Below, piece after piece: positions 25,721 to 34,670 of a stretch of DNA of 47,868 nt. This DNA is from RGIG9151 sp963635575 (GTDB lineage Bacteria; Bacillota; Clostridia; TANB77; RGIG9151): assembly GCA_963635575.1 (NCBI GenBank), contig CAVHFU010000007.1, positions 1 through 47,868 on the forward strand, written 5' to 3'. The stretch's first letter is position 1; each line of letters opens with the position of its first letter. The notes beneath the pieces are model-generated. The model saw only the letters and a list, made by a program, of their open reading frames with translations. It was not told the DNA's origin and did not search any database. A program made the translations under genes and the position numbers.

Positions 25721-26059
25721 ATGACATACTCTTGCAGATACAGAAATAACTCTGCTTTTCCTTATTCAAAAAGAACCATACAAAACAAAACTAATAAGAA
25801 TTCTACAAAAAACAATTCAAAAAAACAAGAAAACTGTTGCAATGATCCGGAAGAAAACGTAAAAAAAGAGCAGTCTTCTTTTCTAGACAGCTCTTTTCTT
25901 CGTTCTTTCTTAGACCCAATTGAAAAGCTAATAGGCAGAAAAATATGTTTTGATGACATACTTCTAATACTGCTTATATACATACTTTTCACCGATAAAG
26001 AAGAGGAAAGCGACAATAAAACATTACTTTTATGTCTTGCTTTCATTTTATTTAGTTAA
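25721..26059 (+). CDS. Small protein with polar head and Leu-rich C-terminal hydrophobic segments (cluster gene 3)
   Basis: 112 aa, AAGGAGG before the ATG. The first half is polar and Lys/Asn-rich with a CC pair. The C-terminal third is DDILLILLIYILF, an acidic turn KEEES, then LLLCLAFILF: two short hydrophobic stretches, a pattern seen in many small Firmicute proteins of unknown role. Its last 4 bases overlap the last bases of the converging recF, with no terminator between. Function unknown; association with the membrane is likely. Confidence 0.72.
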   Translation: MTYSCRYRNNSAFPYSKRTIQNKTNKNSTKNNSKKQENCCNDPEENVKKEQSSFLDSSFLRSFLDPIEKLIGRKICFDDILLILLIYILFTDKEEESDNKTLLLCLAFILFS

Positions 26060-27114
26060 ACTTCCTTTATTATTTCAAAAGAAGTAATATCACTTCCATT
26101 TAGCTTATCCGTACAAGTTATTAAAACCTGACAATTTTTTAATTTTTCATATAAATATTCTCTTCTATACCCATCCAACTCAGACATAACATCATCAAGT
26201 AAAAGTATAGGCATTTCACCTTTTTCTATATAAAATAAATCTTTTTCAGCAAGCTTAAATGATAAAATTGCAGTTCTTATTTGTCCTTGCGAACCAAACA
26301 GACCTAAACTAAGTTCATTTATTTCAAAAATATAGTCATCTCTGTGTATTCCATAAGAAGTAAAGCCTCGCCTTAAATCCTGGATACGTCTATCTTTCAG
26401 AGCTTTTTCCACTTCTTCTTTACTACCTTCAACTTGAGTTCTATATTTTATTAACATATCTTCTTTCTGATTAGCGATTTCCTTATGATACTTTGCAAAA
26501 ATAGGTTTTATCTTTTCAATGTATTCTTTTCTTATTTCTTTAATTTTTATATTCAATTCTGCTAACTTTTCATCCCAGACATCCAGTTCAGAATAATCGA
26601 TATTCCTTTCCTTATTCTTTAATAAAGAATTTCGTTGTTCCAAAACTTTATAATATTCTTGCAAAACATGCATATAAACGGGACTTAATTGACTAATCAA
26701 TAAATCAAAACTTCTTCTTCTTTCGTTCGGTTCACCTTTAACAAAATTCATATCCTCAGGTGAAAACAAGACAACAAACAAATTACCAAGTAAATCGCTT
26801 ATTTTGGTTTGCTTTATTCCATTAATTTTAATTTGTTTCTTACTGTTACTGGAAACTATGAAATTAATGTTTTTTCTTCTGCTTTTATCACAAAAAGAAA
26901 TATCCACAATTCCAAAATCTTCACCAAATTTAACCAATTCAGCATCTTTTCTGCTTCTAAAAGATTTACCTAAAGCACAAACATAAACAGCCTCTAAAAC
27001 ATTTGTTTTTCCTTGTGCGTTATTACCAAAAAAAACATTAGTCGTCGGCGAAAGAAAAAATTCTTTGGTTTTATAGTTTCTAAAATTTTTTAACTTTATA
27101 CTTTCTATAATCAA
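26056..27114 (-). CDS. recF: DNA replication and repair protein RecF
   Basis: 352 aa, a little short of the usual 360-375. SMC-like ATPase: Walker A FFGNNAQGKTN near 29-39, signature region near 275-285 (LGLFGSQGQIRTAILSFK) and Walker B ILLLDDVMSELD. RecF loads RecA at gapped DNA and stalled forks. The start is TTG, with GAGGAG 9 bases upstream. It follows dnaN by 25 bp, but the small S4-domain gene (yaaA/rlbA) that normally sits between them is missing, and gyrB does not follow. Confidence 0.96.
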   Translation of the reverse strand: MIIESIKLKNFRNYKTKEFFLSPTTNVFFGNNAQGKTNVLEAVYVCALGKSFRSRKDAELVKFGEDFGIVDISFCDKSRRKNINFIVSSNSKKQIKINGIKQTKISDLLGNLFVVLFSPEDMNFVKGEPNERRRSFDLLISQLSPVYMHVLQEYYKVLEQRNSLLKNKERNIDYSELDVWDEKLAELNIKIKEIRKEYIEKIKPIFAKYHKEIANQKEDMLIKYRTQVEGSKEEVEKALKDRRIQDLRRGFTSYGIHRDDYIFEINELSLGLFGSQGQIRTAILSFKLAEKDLFYIEKGEMPILLLDDVMSELDGYRREYLYEKLKNCQVLITCTDKLNGSDITSFEIIKEV

Positions 27115-27139
27115 AAAGAACTACTCCTCTTTTTTTATT

Positions 27140-28240
27140 TTAAATTCTAACAGGGAGAACCATATATGTATATTCTTCCCCGTTTTCAGGTCTTATAACA
27201 CAAGGTGAAATTGAAGAACCAAAATCCAAAATTATTTTTCCGTCATCCACTGCTTTTACCGCATCAATTAAATATTTAGGGTTAAAACCTATTTCTAAAT
27301 TGTTTCCCACACTTTCAACAATAACCTCTTCCCTTACATTTCCTGATTGAACAGCACATTGAATAATAAGCAGTGAATCTGCAATAGTTATCTTAACAGG
27401 AAGTTGCTTTTCATCTCTTGACATAACAGCAGCTCTTTCCAAAGAACTTAAAAAAGTATTTTTATCAACAATAACTCGTAATTCTTTTTCTTTAGGAATA
27501 GCTTGTCTGTAATCTAAAAATTCTCCTTCCAATACTCTTGTAAAAGCTATACAATTAGGCATTTCAAAAATACCTTGATTTCTGTTAACACCAATTTTTA
27601 CAATATCTTCTGTGTCTAAAAGAATTTTAGATATTTCTGTTAAAGTTCTTCCAGGAATAATTGCTTTAAAGTCACCTGAATTTTCATTTATTAATACTTT
27701 TGTTTGCAAAGCAAGTCTAAAACCATCTAATGCAACCATATTTAACATGTCGTTTTTCTTCTCTATTAAACAACCTGTAAAAATAGGTCTTGACTCATCT
27801 ATTCCCACAGCAAATATAGTTTTTCGTATCATTTCCTTTAAAACATTTTGCTTTATTTCGATAGACTGTTCAATATTAATCTCCGGGAAAACTGGAAAAT
27901 CAGCACTGTTTCCAGTCACTACATTAAATAAAGATCCTTCACACTCTATTATAAGAAGGTTTTGTTCATTTGTTGATAATTCAACGGTACTTTCAGGTAA
28001 TTTTCTTATTATTTCAGAAAAAATACCTGCACTTACGGTAACCTCACCCTCTTCTTTTACTTCTACATTAAGTTTATATTCTATTCCTAATTCCAAATCA
28101 GTAGCCGAAATAGTAAGCATGTCATTTTTTACAATTAAGTGAAAACATTCTAACATAGGCATAGTTGTCTTAGTGGCTACTGCTTTTTGTGCAGCAGTAA
28201 GACCTATTAATAAACTTTCTTTTTCTACTAATAATCTCAT
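27140..28240 (-). CDS. dnaN: DNA polymerase III beta subunit (sliding clamp)
   Basis: 366 aa, normal length. Three repeated clamp domains; family marks include the N-terminus MRLLVEKESLL, TKTTMPMLECFHLIV, and the C-terminal MVLPVRI, which forms the end of the peptide-binding pocket. It tethers the polymerase to DNA. GGAGG precedes the ATG. It lies downstream of the oriC unwinding region, the usual dnaA-oriC-dnaN order. Confidence 0.97.
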   Translation of the reverse strand: MRLLVEKESLLIGLTAAQKAVATKTTMPMLECFHLIVKNDMLTISATDLELGIEYKLNVEVKEEGEVTVSAGIFSEIIRKLPESTVELSTNEQNLLIIECEGSLFNVVTGNSADFPVFPEINIEQSIEIKQNVLKEMIRKTIFAVGIDESRPIFTGCLIEKKNDMLNMVALDGFRLALQTKVLINENSGDFKAIIPGRTLTEISKILLDTEDIVKIGVNRNQGIFEMPNCIAFTRVLEGEFLDYRQAIPKEKELRVIVDKNTFLSSLERAAVMSRDEKQLPVKITIADSLLIIQCAVQSGNVREEVIVESVGNNLEIGFNPKYLIDAVKAVDDGKIILDFGSSISPCVIRPENGEEYTYMVLPVRI

Positions 28241-28358
28241 TTTAACCTCCTTTTAAATGTTATCTAAGCATATAAAAGATAAACATTTTTATATTTATTT
28301 TAATATTTAATTGATAATCGAAAAATTCTTTTTTTAATATTATTAAAATATTAAAGAG

Positions 28359-28385
28359 TAATAATAGTAATAGGTATGTTGATAA
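28359..28385 (+). promoter_or_regulatory. DnaA-trio array with adjoining DnaA box (basal unwinding element)
   Basis: Plus strand 28359-28373 reads TAATAATAGTAATAG: five consecutive TA(A/G) units, that is 3'-(G/A)AT-5' when read away from the box. Three bases later is TGTTGATAA (28377-28385), 8 of 9 matches to the DnaA box. In Bacillus this pattern lets DnaA spread from the box onto one strand. Confidence 0.8.
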
Positions 28386-28458
28386 TGTTGAAAAGTTGAT
28401 TTTTTTCAATTATAAACGGAATGTAGTAGTTAATAATATGAGGATAAAATGTTATAAC

Positions 28459-28624
28459 TTATCCACATTATAAAATTTGTGTGTGGAAATAAAGTTTTTA
28501 ACATGTTTTTTACAATATATCAACTGCCACATGTGGATAAATAAAAAACCAGTAATAATGCTAATTGTAGGTTGTGAAAAACCGCTTGATATGCTATTTC
28601 TCGTATTGTGGAAACTGTGGAAAA
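28459..28624. promoter_or_regulatory. DnaA boxes on the dnaN side of dnaA
   Basis: Two perfect boxes: TTATCCACA at 28459-28467 and TGTGGATAA at 28532-28540. Two weaker ones, TGTGGAAAC (28607-28615) and TGTGGAAAA (28616-28624), run in tandem right up to the dnaA stop codon. Confidence 0.85.
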
Positions 28625-29959
28625 TTAAAAGAATATAATCTTCTTGATTTCTTCTACTTTTTTCTTTATGTCCTCGTTTTCTATTACATCTTTAGAAATT
28701 TTGTTACAAGCATGTATAACAGTTGAATGGTCACGTTTCCCAAATTCATACCCTATTTTAGGCAATGATAAATTTGCGACATCACGACAAAGGTACATTG
28801 CGATTTGACGAGGAACAGCAATATCTGTACTTCTTTTTGCAGATTTTAAATCATCTACTTTTATATTAAAATATTTTGCAACAACTTTTTGAATAAGTTC
28901 AATCGTAATATTTTTTGTAGGTGTATTTGTTATATCTTTTAGTGCTATTCTAGCTAAATCGATGGAAAGAGGCTCATTATTAAGATGAGATAAAGCTAAA
29001 ACTTTATTTAATGCACCCTCTAATTCTCTTATGTTAGAATCAACACGTTCAGCAATAAATGCATTGATTTCATCAGGCACATCAATGCTATCAAGTTGAG
29101 CTTTCTTTCTTAAAATTGCAATTCTGGTCTCATAATCAGGTGCTTGTACATCAGCAGTAAGCCCCCATTCAAAACGGGAACGAAGTCTGTCCTCTAAAGG
29201 TTCAATATCTTTTGGAGGTCTATCGCTAGATATAATAATTTGCTTATTAGCTTCATAAAGAGCATTAAATGTGTGGAAAAACTCTTCTTGAGTTCCTTCT
29301 TTTCCTGCAATGAACTGAATATCATCAACAAGTAAAACATCTACATTTCTATATCTGTTTCTAAAAGCGTTATTACCTTCTGTCGCTTGTTCTTTTATAG
29401 CATTAATGAAATCATTCGTAAATTTTTCGGATGTTATGTAAAGTATTTTTTGTTCAGGATTTTGCTGGAGAATGTAATGACCTATAGCATGCATTAAGTG
29501 TGTTTTTCCAAGCCCCACTCCTCCATATAAAAACAAAGGATTATATGCTTTTGCAGGAGATTCAGCAACTGCTAAAGACGCAGCATGTGCAAATCTATTA
29601 TTATTCCCCACAACGAAGTTTTCAAAAATGTAGCGTGGATTTAAACCGGTAGGAGTTTTATCAAAATTCTTTTGTCCTGGAAGCTTTTTTTCTTCCTGTT
29701 TTTTAGCCTCTTCAGGTATTAAATATTTTATATCTAAATCTTCATTCCTCACGAATTTAATTGTATTTTTTAATAAATCGTGAAATCTTGATTGTATATT
29801 AGTTCTATGAAAATCAGTAGGAATTTCTAAGAATAAAGTACTGTCTTCTATGTAAAGAGGTACAATTGGGGAAATCCAAGTATTAAAGCTAATTTCAGTA
29901 ACCTCTCCCTTTAGGCAGTCAGTAATTTTCTGCCATTCTGAATCTAAAACTTTTACCAT
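28625..29959 (-). CDS. dnaA: Chromosomal replication initiator protein DnaA
   Basis: 444 aa, normal length. Domain I (1-80), short variable domain II, AAA+ domain III with Walker A GGVGLGKTH at 146-154, Walker B LLVDDIQF and sensor regions, and DNA-binding domain IV with the signature RDVANLSLPKIGYEFGKRDHSTVIHA. It binds the DnaA boxes on both sides of its own gene and opens oriC; the boxes upstream also suggest it represses itself. The ATG follows AAAGGGG. Confidence 0.98.
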   Translation of the reverse strand: MVKVLDSEWQKITDCLKGEVTEISFNTWISPIVPLYIEDSTLFLEIPTDFHRTNIQSRFHDLLKNTIKFVRNEDLDIKYLIPEEAKKQEEKKLPGQKNFDKTPTGLNPRYIFENFVVGNNNRFAHAASLAVAESPAKAYNPLFLYGGVGLGKTHLMHAIGHYILQQNPEQKILYITSEKFTNDFINAIKEQATEGNNAFRNRYRNVDVLLVDDIQFIAGKEGTQEEFFHTFNALYEANKQIIISSDRPPKDIEPLEDRLRSRFEWGLTADVQAPDYETRIAILRKKAQLDSIDVPDEINAFIAERVDSNIRELEGALNKVLALSHLNNEPLSIDLARIALKDITNTPTKNITIELIQKVVAKYFNIKVDDLKSAKRSTDIAVPRQIAMYLCRDVANLSLPKIGYEFGKRDHSTVIHACNKISKDVIENEDIKKKVEEIKKIIFF

Positions 29960-30311
29960 TGTAAACCCCTTTCCAAAAACAGTTTAGATATTGAAAAAAA
30001 ACATAAAAAAAATTCCAAAGCAGTTAATATGAATAAATTGTGGCAATTTTGAAATAATAACAAGTTATCCACATAGTTATCCACAAGTGTTGATAACGCA
30101 TAAATACAAGCTTTGAAATCTTTATCATTAGTAATTGTATAAGTTAGAGGGATGTTGATAAATATTGGTCACACCCTCTAATACAAGAATATAAACAATA
30201 TATCAGAAAGAAAGTTGTTTTTCAAGATAGTTGATAAATTTTTCTTGTGTAAATTATATAAATAAGTTAGAATAATTAAGGTGGAAATAAGGAAGAAAGG
30301 AATTGAAAACA
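29960..30311. other. dnaA / pcrA intergenic region, second part of a bipartite origin
   Basis: 352 bp between divergent genes. Contains a DnaA-box cluster (30065-30096, plus single boxes at 30153 and 30229), a perfect 8-bp inverted repeat TTAGAGGG/CCCTCTAA (30144-30151 with 30174-30181) whose loop encloses one of these boxes, and a weak pcrA promoter (TTGTGT 30245, 17 bp, TAGAAT 30268). It is AT-rich, but no trio array was found here. Confidence 0.75.
30065..30237. promoter_or_regulatory. DnaA-box cluster upstream of dnaA
   Basis: Two perfect boxes TTATCCACA at 30065-30073 and 30077-30085, separated by 3 bp, then TGTTGATAA at 30088-30096 in the opposite orientation. Further near-matches: TGTTGATAA at 30153-30161 and AGTTGATAA at 30229-30237. 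The dense cluster probably gives DnaA autoregulation and origin looping. Confidence 0.85.
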
Positions 30312-32594
30312 ATGGTAGACATAAATGATTTAAATCCCGAGCAAAAAGAAGCAGTAAACACAACAGAAGGACCTCTTTTAGTAATAGCAGGAGCAGGTTC
30401 CGGAAAAACAAGAGTTTTAACATATAGAATAGCACATTTAATATCTAATATAGGGGTAAAACCATATAATATACTTGCAATAACATTTACTAATAAAGCA
30501 GCAAAAGAAATGAAAGACAGAGTTGAAAAATTATTAGAAGAAGATTCTAAAGATATGTGGATAAGTACATTCCATTCATCTTGTGTAAGAATTTTGAGAA
30601 GAGACATAGATAAAATAGGATATGACAAAAACTTTGTTATTTTTGATTCATCAGACCAAAAAACATTAATAAAAGAATGTCAAAAAGAATTAAGCATAGA
30701 CGACAAACAAATATCTTATCAATATATAATAAGTGAGATAAGTAAAGCGAAAAACACATTAGTAACAAGTGAAGAATATATAAAAAAATATCAAAGTGAC
30801 TTTAGATTAGCGAAAGTCGGAAATGTTTATAAGTTGTATCAAAAAAGGCTATTATCAAATAATGCACTTGATTTTGATGACTTAATAATGAAAACAACCC
30901 AATTATTATTAGAAAATCCGGAAGTTTTAACATATTACCAAAATAAATTTAAATATATTTTAGTAGACGAGTACCAAGACACTAACACAGCACAATTTAC
31001 ATTGGTAAGTTTACTAGCATCGGGATACGGAAATTTATGTGTAGTAGGTGACGATGACCAAAGTATTTACGGGTGGAGAGGTGCAGATATGCGGAACATA
31101 TTAGAGTTTGAAAAAGCCTTTCCGGGAGCAAAAGTCATAAAATTGGAGCAAAACTATCGTTCAACAAGCAATATATTAAACGCTGCAAACGAAGTGATAA
31201 AGAACAATAAAGGCAGAAAAAGTAAAAGATTGTGGACAAAAAACGGTGACGGAGAAAAAATCCAGTTTTATAAGGCTGAAGATGAGAGAGATGAAGCTAA
31301 AAATATCATAAATAAGATAAAGACAATAAGGGAAGAAGAAAACAGAAAATATAGTGATTTTGGTGTTTTATATAGAACAAACGCACAATCAAGAATAATT
31401 GAAGATTATTTAATGAGTGAAGCTCTACCTTATAAAGTTGTAGGAGGTCAGAAATTCTACGATAGGAAGGAAATTAAGGACATAATTGCATACCTAAGGT
31501 TAATTTATAACCCTGCGGATTTTATAAGCTTAAAACGAATAATAAACGAACCTAAAAGGGGAATAGGAAAGACTACTATAGATAATATTCAAAACTGTGC
31601 AAACCAAATGGAAACATCTGTATGGTCTGTAATTAGTAATATAGAAGAATATCCTGAGATATCAAGAGCATCTAATGCAATAAAAGAATTTGCCGAAAAA
31701 ATAAAAGAGTTTATGGTGGATGTTAAAAACAATATTTTAGTATCAGAACTTATAAAGAAGATAGTGCAGAACACAGGATACATCAGTGTTCTAGAGCAAG
31801 AAGAAACGATTGAAAATCAGACAAGAATAGAAAACATAGCCGAATTTGTTTCAGTAGCGGAGGAATATGAAAGAGAGACAGAAAAACCTACATTGTCAGA
31901 CTTCTTGGAGAATATTGCTTTAGTTTCAGACTTAGATGAAGAAAATAGTGATGAAAACGGTGAATATATAACATTAATGACACTACATAGTGCTAAAGGG
32001 TTAGAATTTCCTGTAGTATTTATTCCGGGAATGGAAGAAGGAGTTTTTCCGGGATATAGATCAATAGGAAATGATGAAGAAATAGAAGAGGAAAGAAGAT
32101 TATGCTATGTTGGAATAACAAGAGCAAGAGAGAAACTTTATATTTCTTGTGCAAAACGAAGAACTTTGTTTGGAAACACATCATATAACAGACCTTCTAG
32201 ATTTTTAGAAGAAATTCCAGAGGAATTACTACAGGGATATCATAAATATGAAAAGTTAGATTCAGTATATGAACAAGCAAACGATTATGCATTGCAAAAC
32301 AGTAATGTTATTGTAAATAAAATAGATAGTAGTTATATAAACAGAATAGGTAAATATAACGGAATGAGTTACAGGAGTGGTAATGAAGTTGCAAAAAGTG
32401 CTGCAACACAGGTGCACGCCGACTTATCTGTTTTTGAAAAAGGAAAATTTGTTATGCACAAAAGATTTGGAGCGGGTGTAATAACAAACATTACTCCGGA
32501 AAATGATGATTTAATGTTAGAGATAATGTTTGAAAATTCAGGTATGAAACGACTAATGGCTAAATTTGCACAGCTAGAGGTATATGGAAATTAG
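30312..32594 (+). CDS. pcrA: ATP-dependent DNA helicase PcrA (UvrD family)
   Basis: 760 aa. SF1A helicase motifs in order: Q motif LNPEQKEAV, Walker A AGAGSGKTR, ITFTNKAAKEM, DEYQDTN, VGDDDQSIYGWRGAD, QNYRST, TLHSAKGLEF and VGITRAREKLY. The C-terminal 50 residues form the Tudor-like fold that binds RNA polymerase (GKFVMHKRFGAGVITNI). A role in repair, plasmid/rolling-circle unwinding and transcription conflicts is family knowledge. The ATG was chosen over a TTG three codons upstream because it gives the usual MxxxxxLNPEQ start. Divergent from dnaA; the ligA gene that often follows pcrA is absent. Confidence 0.96.
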   Translation: MVDINDLNPEQKEAVNTTEGPLLVIAGAGSGKTRVLTYRIAHLISNIGVKPYNILAITFTNKAAKEMKDRVEKLLEEDSKDMWISTFHSSCVRILRRDIDKIGYDKNFVIFDSSDQKTLIKECQKELSIDDKQISYQYIISEISKAKNTLVTSEEYIKKYQSDFRLAKVGNVYKLYQKRLLSNNALDFDDLIMKTTQLLLENPEVLTYYQNKFKYILVDEYQDTNTAQFTLVSLLASGYGNLCVVGDDDQSIYGWRGADMRNILEFEKAFPGAKVIKLEQNYRSTSNILNAANEVIKNNKGRKSKRLWTKNGDGEKIQFYKAEDERDEAKNIINKIKTIREEENRKYSDFGVLYRTNAQSRIIEDYLMSEALPYKVVGGQKFYDRKEIKDIIAYLRLIYNPADFISLKRIINEPKRGIGKTTIDNIQNCANQMETSVWSVISNIEEYPEISRASNAIKEFAEKIKEFMVDVKNNILVSELIKKIVQNTGYISVLEQEETIENQTRIENIAEFVSVAEEYERETEKPTLSDFLENIALVSDLDEENSDENGEYITLMTLHSAKGLEFPVVFIPGMEEGVFPGYRSIGNDEEIEEERRLCYVGITRAREKLYISCAKRRTLFGNTSYNRPSRFLEEIPEELLQGYHKYEKLDSVYEQANDYALQNSNVIVNKIDSSYINRIGKYNGMSYRSGNEVAKSAATQVHADLSVFEKGKFVMHKRFGAGVITNITPENDDLMLEIMFENSGMKRLMAKFAQLEVYGN

Positions 32595-33198
32595 TAAGGG
32601 GGAATTTACTATATTTACAGTAAAAGAACACACACAAACTGAATTAATAGAGAAAAAATCCAGATTTATTGCTAATATATATCCGATTGGTTCAAAAGAG
32701 GAGGCTGATGGGTTACTTGCACAAATAAAAAAACAATATTGGGATGCAAGACACAATGTATATGCGTATACATTAAAAGGAAACATAAGTAAATATAGCG
32801 ATGATGGAGAACCACAAGGAACAGCAGGTTTGCCAGTTTATAATGTTATAAGTGTTAAAAAATTGGAAAATGTTTTGGTAATAGTAACAAGATATTTCGG
32901 GGGAATATTGCTTGGTAAGGGAGGACTTACAAGGGCATATTCGAATGTAACAAAAAAAGTAATTGAAGAAGCCCAAATTTATGAAATAATGAACACAAAA
33001 AAAGTAAAAATAATCTGCGAATATAACGTAAAAGATAAGGTTTTGTTTGAATTAGAGAAAAATAACTACAAAAAGGAAATTTATTTTAGTGAAAAAATAG
33101 AAATTATTATACAGATACCTGAAAGAGATGTAGATAATTTTACAAAAAACATAATAAAAACTACAGACAATAAGATATTAATAAGTTTTTTGTCGTAA
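32584..33198 (+). CDS. YigZ/IMPACT family protein
   Basis: 204 aa. N-terminal UPF0029/Impact domain (EKKSRFIANIYPI; WDARHNVYAYTL; YSDDGEPQGTAGLP; VTRYFGGILLGKGGL), then a ferredoxin-like C-terminal domain (from about 135). The molecular role is not settled; relatives are tied to translation control under stress. Its start overlaps the end of pcrA by 11 bp, so it is translationally coupled; GAGG lies just in front. A hairpin GTCGTA/TACGAC spans its stop codon but lacks a T run. Confidence 0.9.
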   Translation: MEISKGEFTIFTVKEHTQTELIEKKSRFIANIYPIGSKEEADGLLAQIKKQYWDARHNVYAYTLKGNISKYSDDGEPQGTAGLPVYNVISVKKLENVLVIVTRYFGGILLGKGGLTRAYSNVTKKVIEEAQIYEIMNTKKVKIICEYNVKDKVLFELEKNNYKKEIYFSEKIEIIIQIPERDVDNFTKNIIKTTDNKILISFLS

Positions 33199-33307
33199 AA
33201 ATACGACTAAAAACCTATATTATCGACAAATTTCACAAGTTTTTTTCGAGGTTAAACAATATAATAAAAATGTGTTTTGACTGCAAAAAAATGAGGAGGG
33301 ATTTGTG
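33199..33307 (+). promoter_or_regulatory. Control region of spo0A with an 0A-box-like site
   Basis: 109 bp. TCGACAA at 33223-33229 is the complement of TTGTCGA, 6 of 7 for the Spo0A box TGTCGAA, and a TATAAT -10 lies at 33260-33265 without a proper -35. Autoregulation of spo0A by its product is the rule in Bacillus, so the box is plausible. Confidence 0.5.
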
Positions 33308-34087
33308 ATGGAAAAAACAAGAATACTTATTGCTGACAACAATGATTTTGACGCAAAAAAATTAAAGGATTATTTAGAAACACAAGATGAATTTTTAGTT
33401 GAAGAGGTTGTAAAAAAAGGCGATGAGGCTATAACTAAAGTTATAGAAAAACAACCAGATATGCTTATTTTAGATTTAATATTACCAAACATCGATGGAA
33501 TTGCTGTAATGAGTGCATTAAATAAAATGGGACTTCGTAAAAGACCGAAAATCATAGTAACATCATCTATTTCTCATGAAAAAACCATAAGAGAAGCTAT
33601 GAATATGGGAGCAGCATTATTTGTATTAAAACCCTTTGATGAGCAAACAATATTAGACAGAATAAAAAGTTTAATGAGAATAAATATAAGAGAAAGGGCA
33701 AAAGATATGGTAAATCCCGAAAAAATTGAAAAGACGGTTTCTGTTGAAAAGGATGTTACTGCTATAATGCATGAAATAGGCGTACCGGCCCATATAAAAG
33801 GTCACCAATATTTAAGAAGTGCAATCTTAATGGTAGTGGAGAATAGTGATATTTTAAGCGGTGTGACTAAAAGTTTATATCCAATGGTTGCCCAAAAATA
33901 TAATACAACGCCTAGCAGGGTAGAAAGAGCTATTCGCCATGCAATAGAAGTGGCATGGGGACGAGGTAGACTTGATACACTCCAAAATGTTTTTGGATAC
34001 ACAGTGAATTTGGGAAAAGGCAAACCGACAAACAGTGAGTTTATTGCGATGATTGCAGATAAAATGAGATTAGAAATGAAAGTGTAA
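33308..34087 (+). CDS. spo0A: Sporulation master regulator Spo0A
   Basis: 259 aa from the ATG preceded by GAGGAGGG; the GTG one codon earlier is less likely. Receiver domain at 1-125 with acidic pocket Asp10/Asp13, phospho-acceptor Asp56 (LILDLILPN), Thr in VTSS and Lys in VLKPFD. Spo0A_C DNA-binding domain from about 150 with HEIGVPAHIKGHQYLR, PSRVERAIRHAIEVAWGRG and KPTNSEFIAMIADK, all typical. When phosphorylated it starts sporulation. In most spore formers it follows spoIVB; here it stands alone near the origin with its own terminator. Confidence 0.97.
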   Translation: MEKTRILIADNNDFDAKKLKDYLETQDEFLVEEVVKKGDEAITKVIEKQPDMLILDLILPNIDGIAVMSALNKMGLRKRPKIIVTSSISHEKTIREAMNMGAALFVLKPFDEQTILDRIKSLMRINIRERAKDMVNPEKIEKTVSVEKDVTAIMHEIGVPAHIKGHQYLRSAILMVVENSDILSGVTKSLYPMVAQKYNTTPSRVERAIRHAIEVAWGRGRLDTLQNVFGYTVNLGKGKPTNSEFIAMIADKMRLEMKV

Positions 34088-34088
34088 A

Positions 34089-34132
34089 AAAACGCCTTAA
34101 ACGCAGGATACATTTGCGTTTGAGGCGTTTTT
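34089..34132. terminator. Bidirectional terminator between spo0A and the dacF operon
   Basis: Long stem AAAACGCCTTAAACGCA paired with TTGCGTTTGAGGCGTTTTT (mismatched at one or two bases), 8-base loop, T run on both strands. It ends spo0A and the converging gene. Confidence 0.9.
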
Positions 34133-34134
34133 AC

Positions 34135-34665
34135 CTATTCTAAAATTCTTAGCGAGTCTTTGTCTTCTTCTGAAAGTTGATCATAAAAAACATCTCCAAC
34201 ATTTGTGGTGTATAATATTTCATTATCGTTAATGTAATAAGAACCATCATGATCGACATAAAGATGAGGTTTAAAATGCCCACAATTGTATAAGCTGTTA
34301 GTAGAATATTTTAATTCAGAATAGCTAGTAATAGGTTTCCAATCATTATTTTTTAGTGGTGCGGTTCCGCCTGGTTGTTCAACACAATCCCCCATAACTT
34401 CATGAATAAAGTCAAAATTTTCTTTATATTTTTCCACATATTCATTATATGTAGAAGAATCAGCCGGGTTAACGGCAGGTAAGATTGACTCGAAACCATC
34501 ATAATCACCAGTATAAGGGCAACAAAAGACCTTTACCTGTTTTCCGGACGGCAATTGTTTTATCCTAGCCTTACAATTCATGCACTTTGCACAACTTGGA
34601 GAGTCTGACATTCCAGGTGGTGTAAAGGCTTTTATTATAGAACCTAAAAATTCTGAAAAACCCAT
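34135..34665 (-). CDS. Hypothetical protein with Cys-pair motif
   Basis: 176 aa from the ATG 6 bases after GAGGTG; that site overlaps the dacF stop codon (TGA). Near the N-terminus is CAKCMNCKARI, two Cys pairs in close spacing, then FCC about 20 residues on, which may bind a metal. The rest is acidic and aromatic (SYYINDNEILYTT) with no membrane segment or signal peptide. No family recognised. Its tight coupling to dacF implies joint expression, but its role in wall metabolism is unknown. Confidence 0.8.
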   Translation of the reverse strand: MGFSEFLGSIIKAFTPPGMSDSPSCAKCMNCKARIKQLPSGKQVKVFCCPYTGDYDGFESILPAVNPADSSTYNEYVEKYKENFDFIHEVMGDCVEQPGGTAPLKNNDWKPITSYSELKYSTNSLYNCGHFKPHLYVDHDGSYYINDNEILYTTNVGDVFYDQLSEEDKDSLRILE

Positions 34666-34670
34666 TAAAA

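Larger units (their letters stand above)
28241..28624. other. oriC: oriC unwinding region between dnaA and dnaN
   Basis: 384 bp without a gene. From dnaA toward dnaN it holds DnaA boxes (28616, 28607, 28532 and 28459), a last box TTATCAACA (complement 28377-28385), five DnaA-trios, and about 90 bp of almost pure AT (28270-28358) suited to melting. This repeats the Bacillus subtilis order box, trio, AT-rich tract and makes it the probable site of strand opening. Confidence 0.88.

Noticed and set aside
33192..33207. Hairpin GTCGTA/TACGAC at the end of the YigZ-family gene
   Set aside because: Only 6 bp with no T run after it on the plus strand; too weak to call a terminator.
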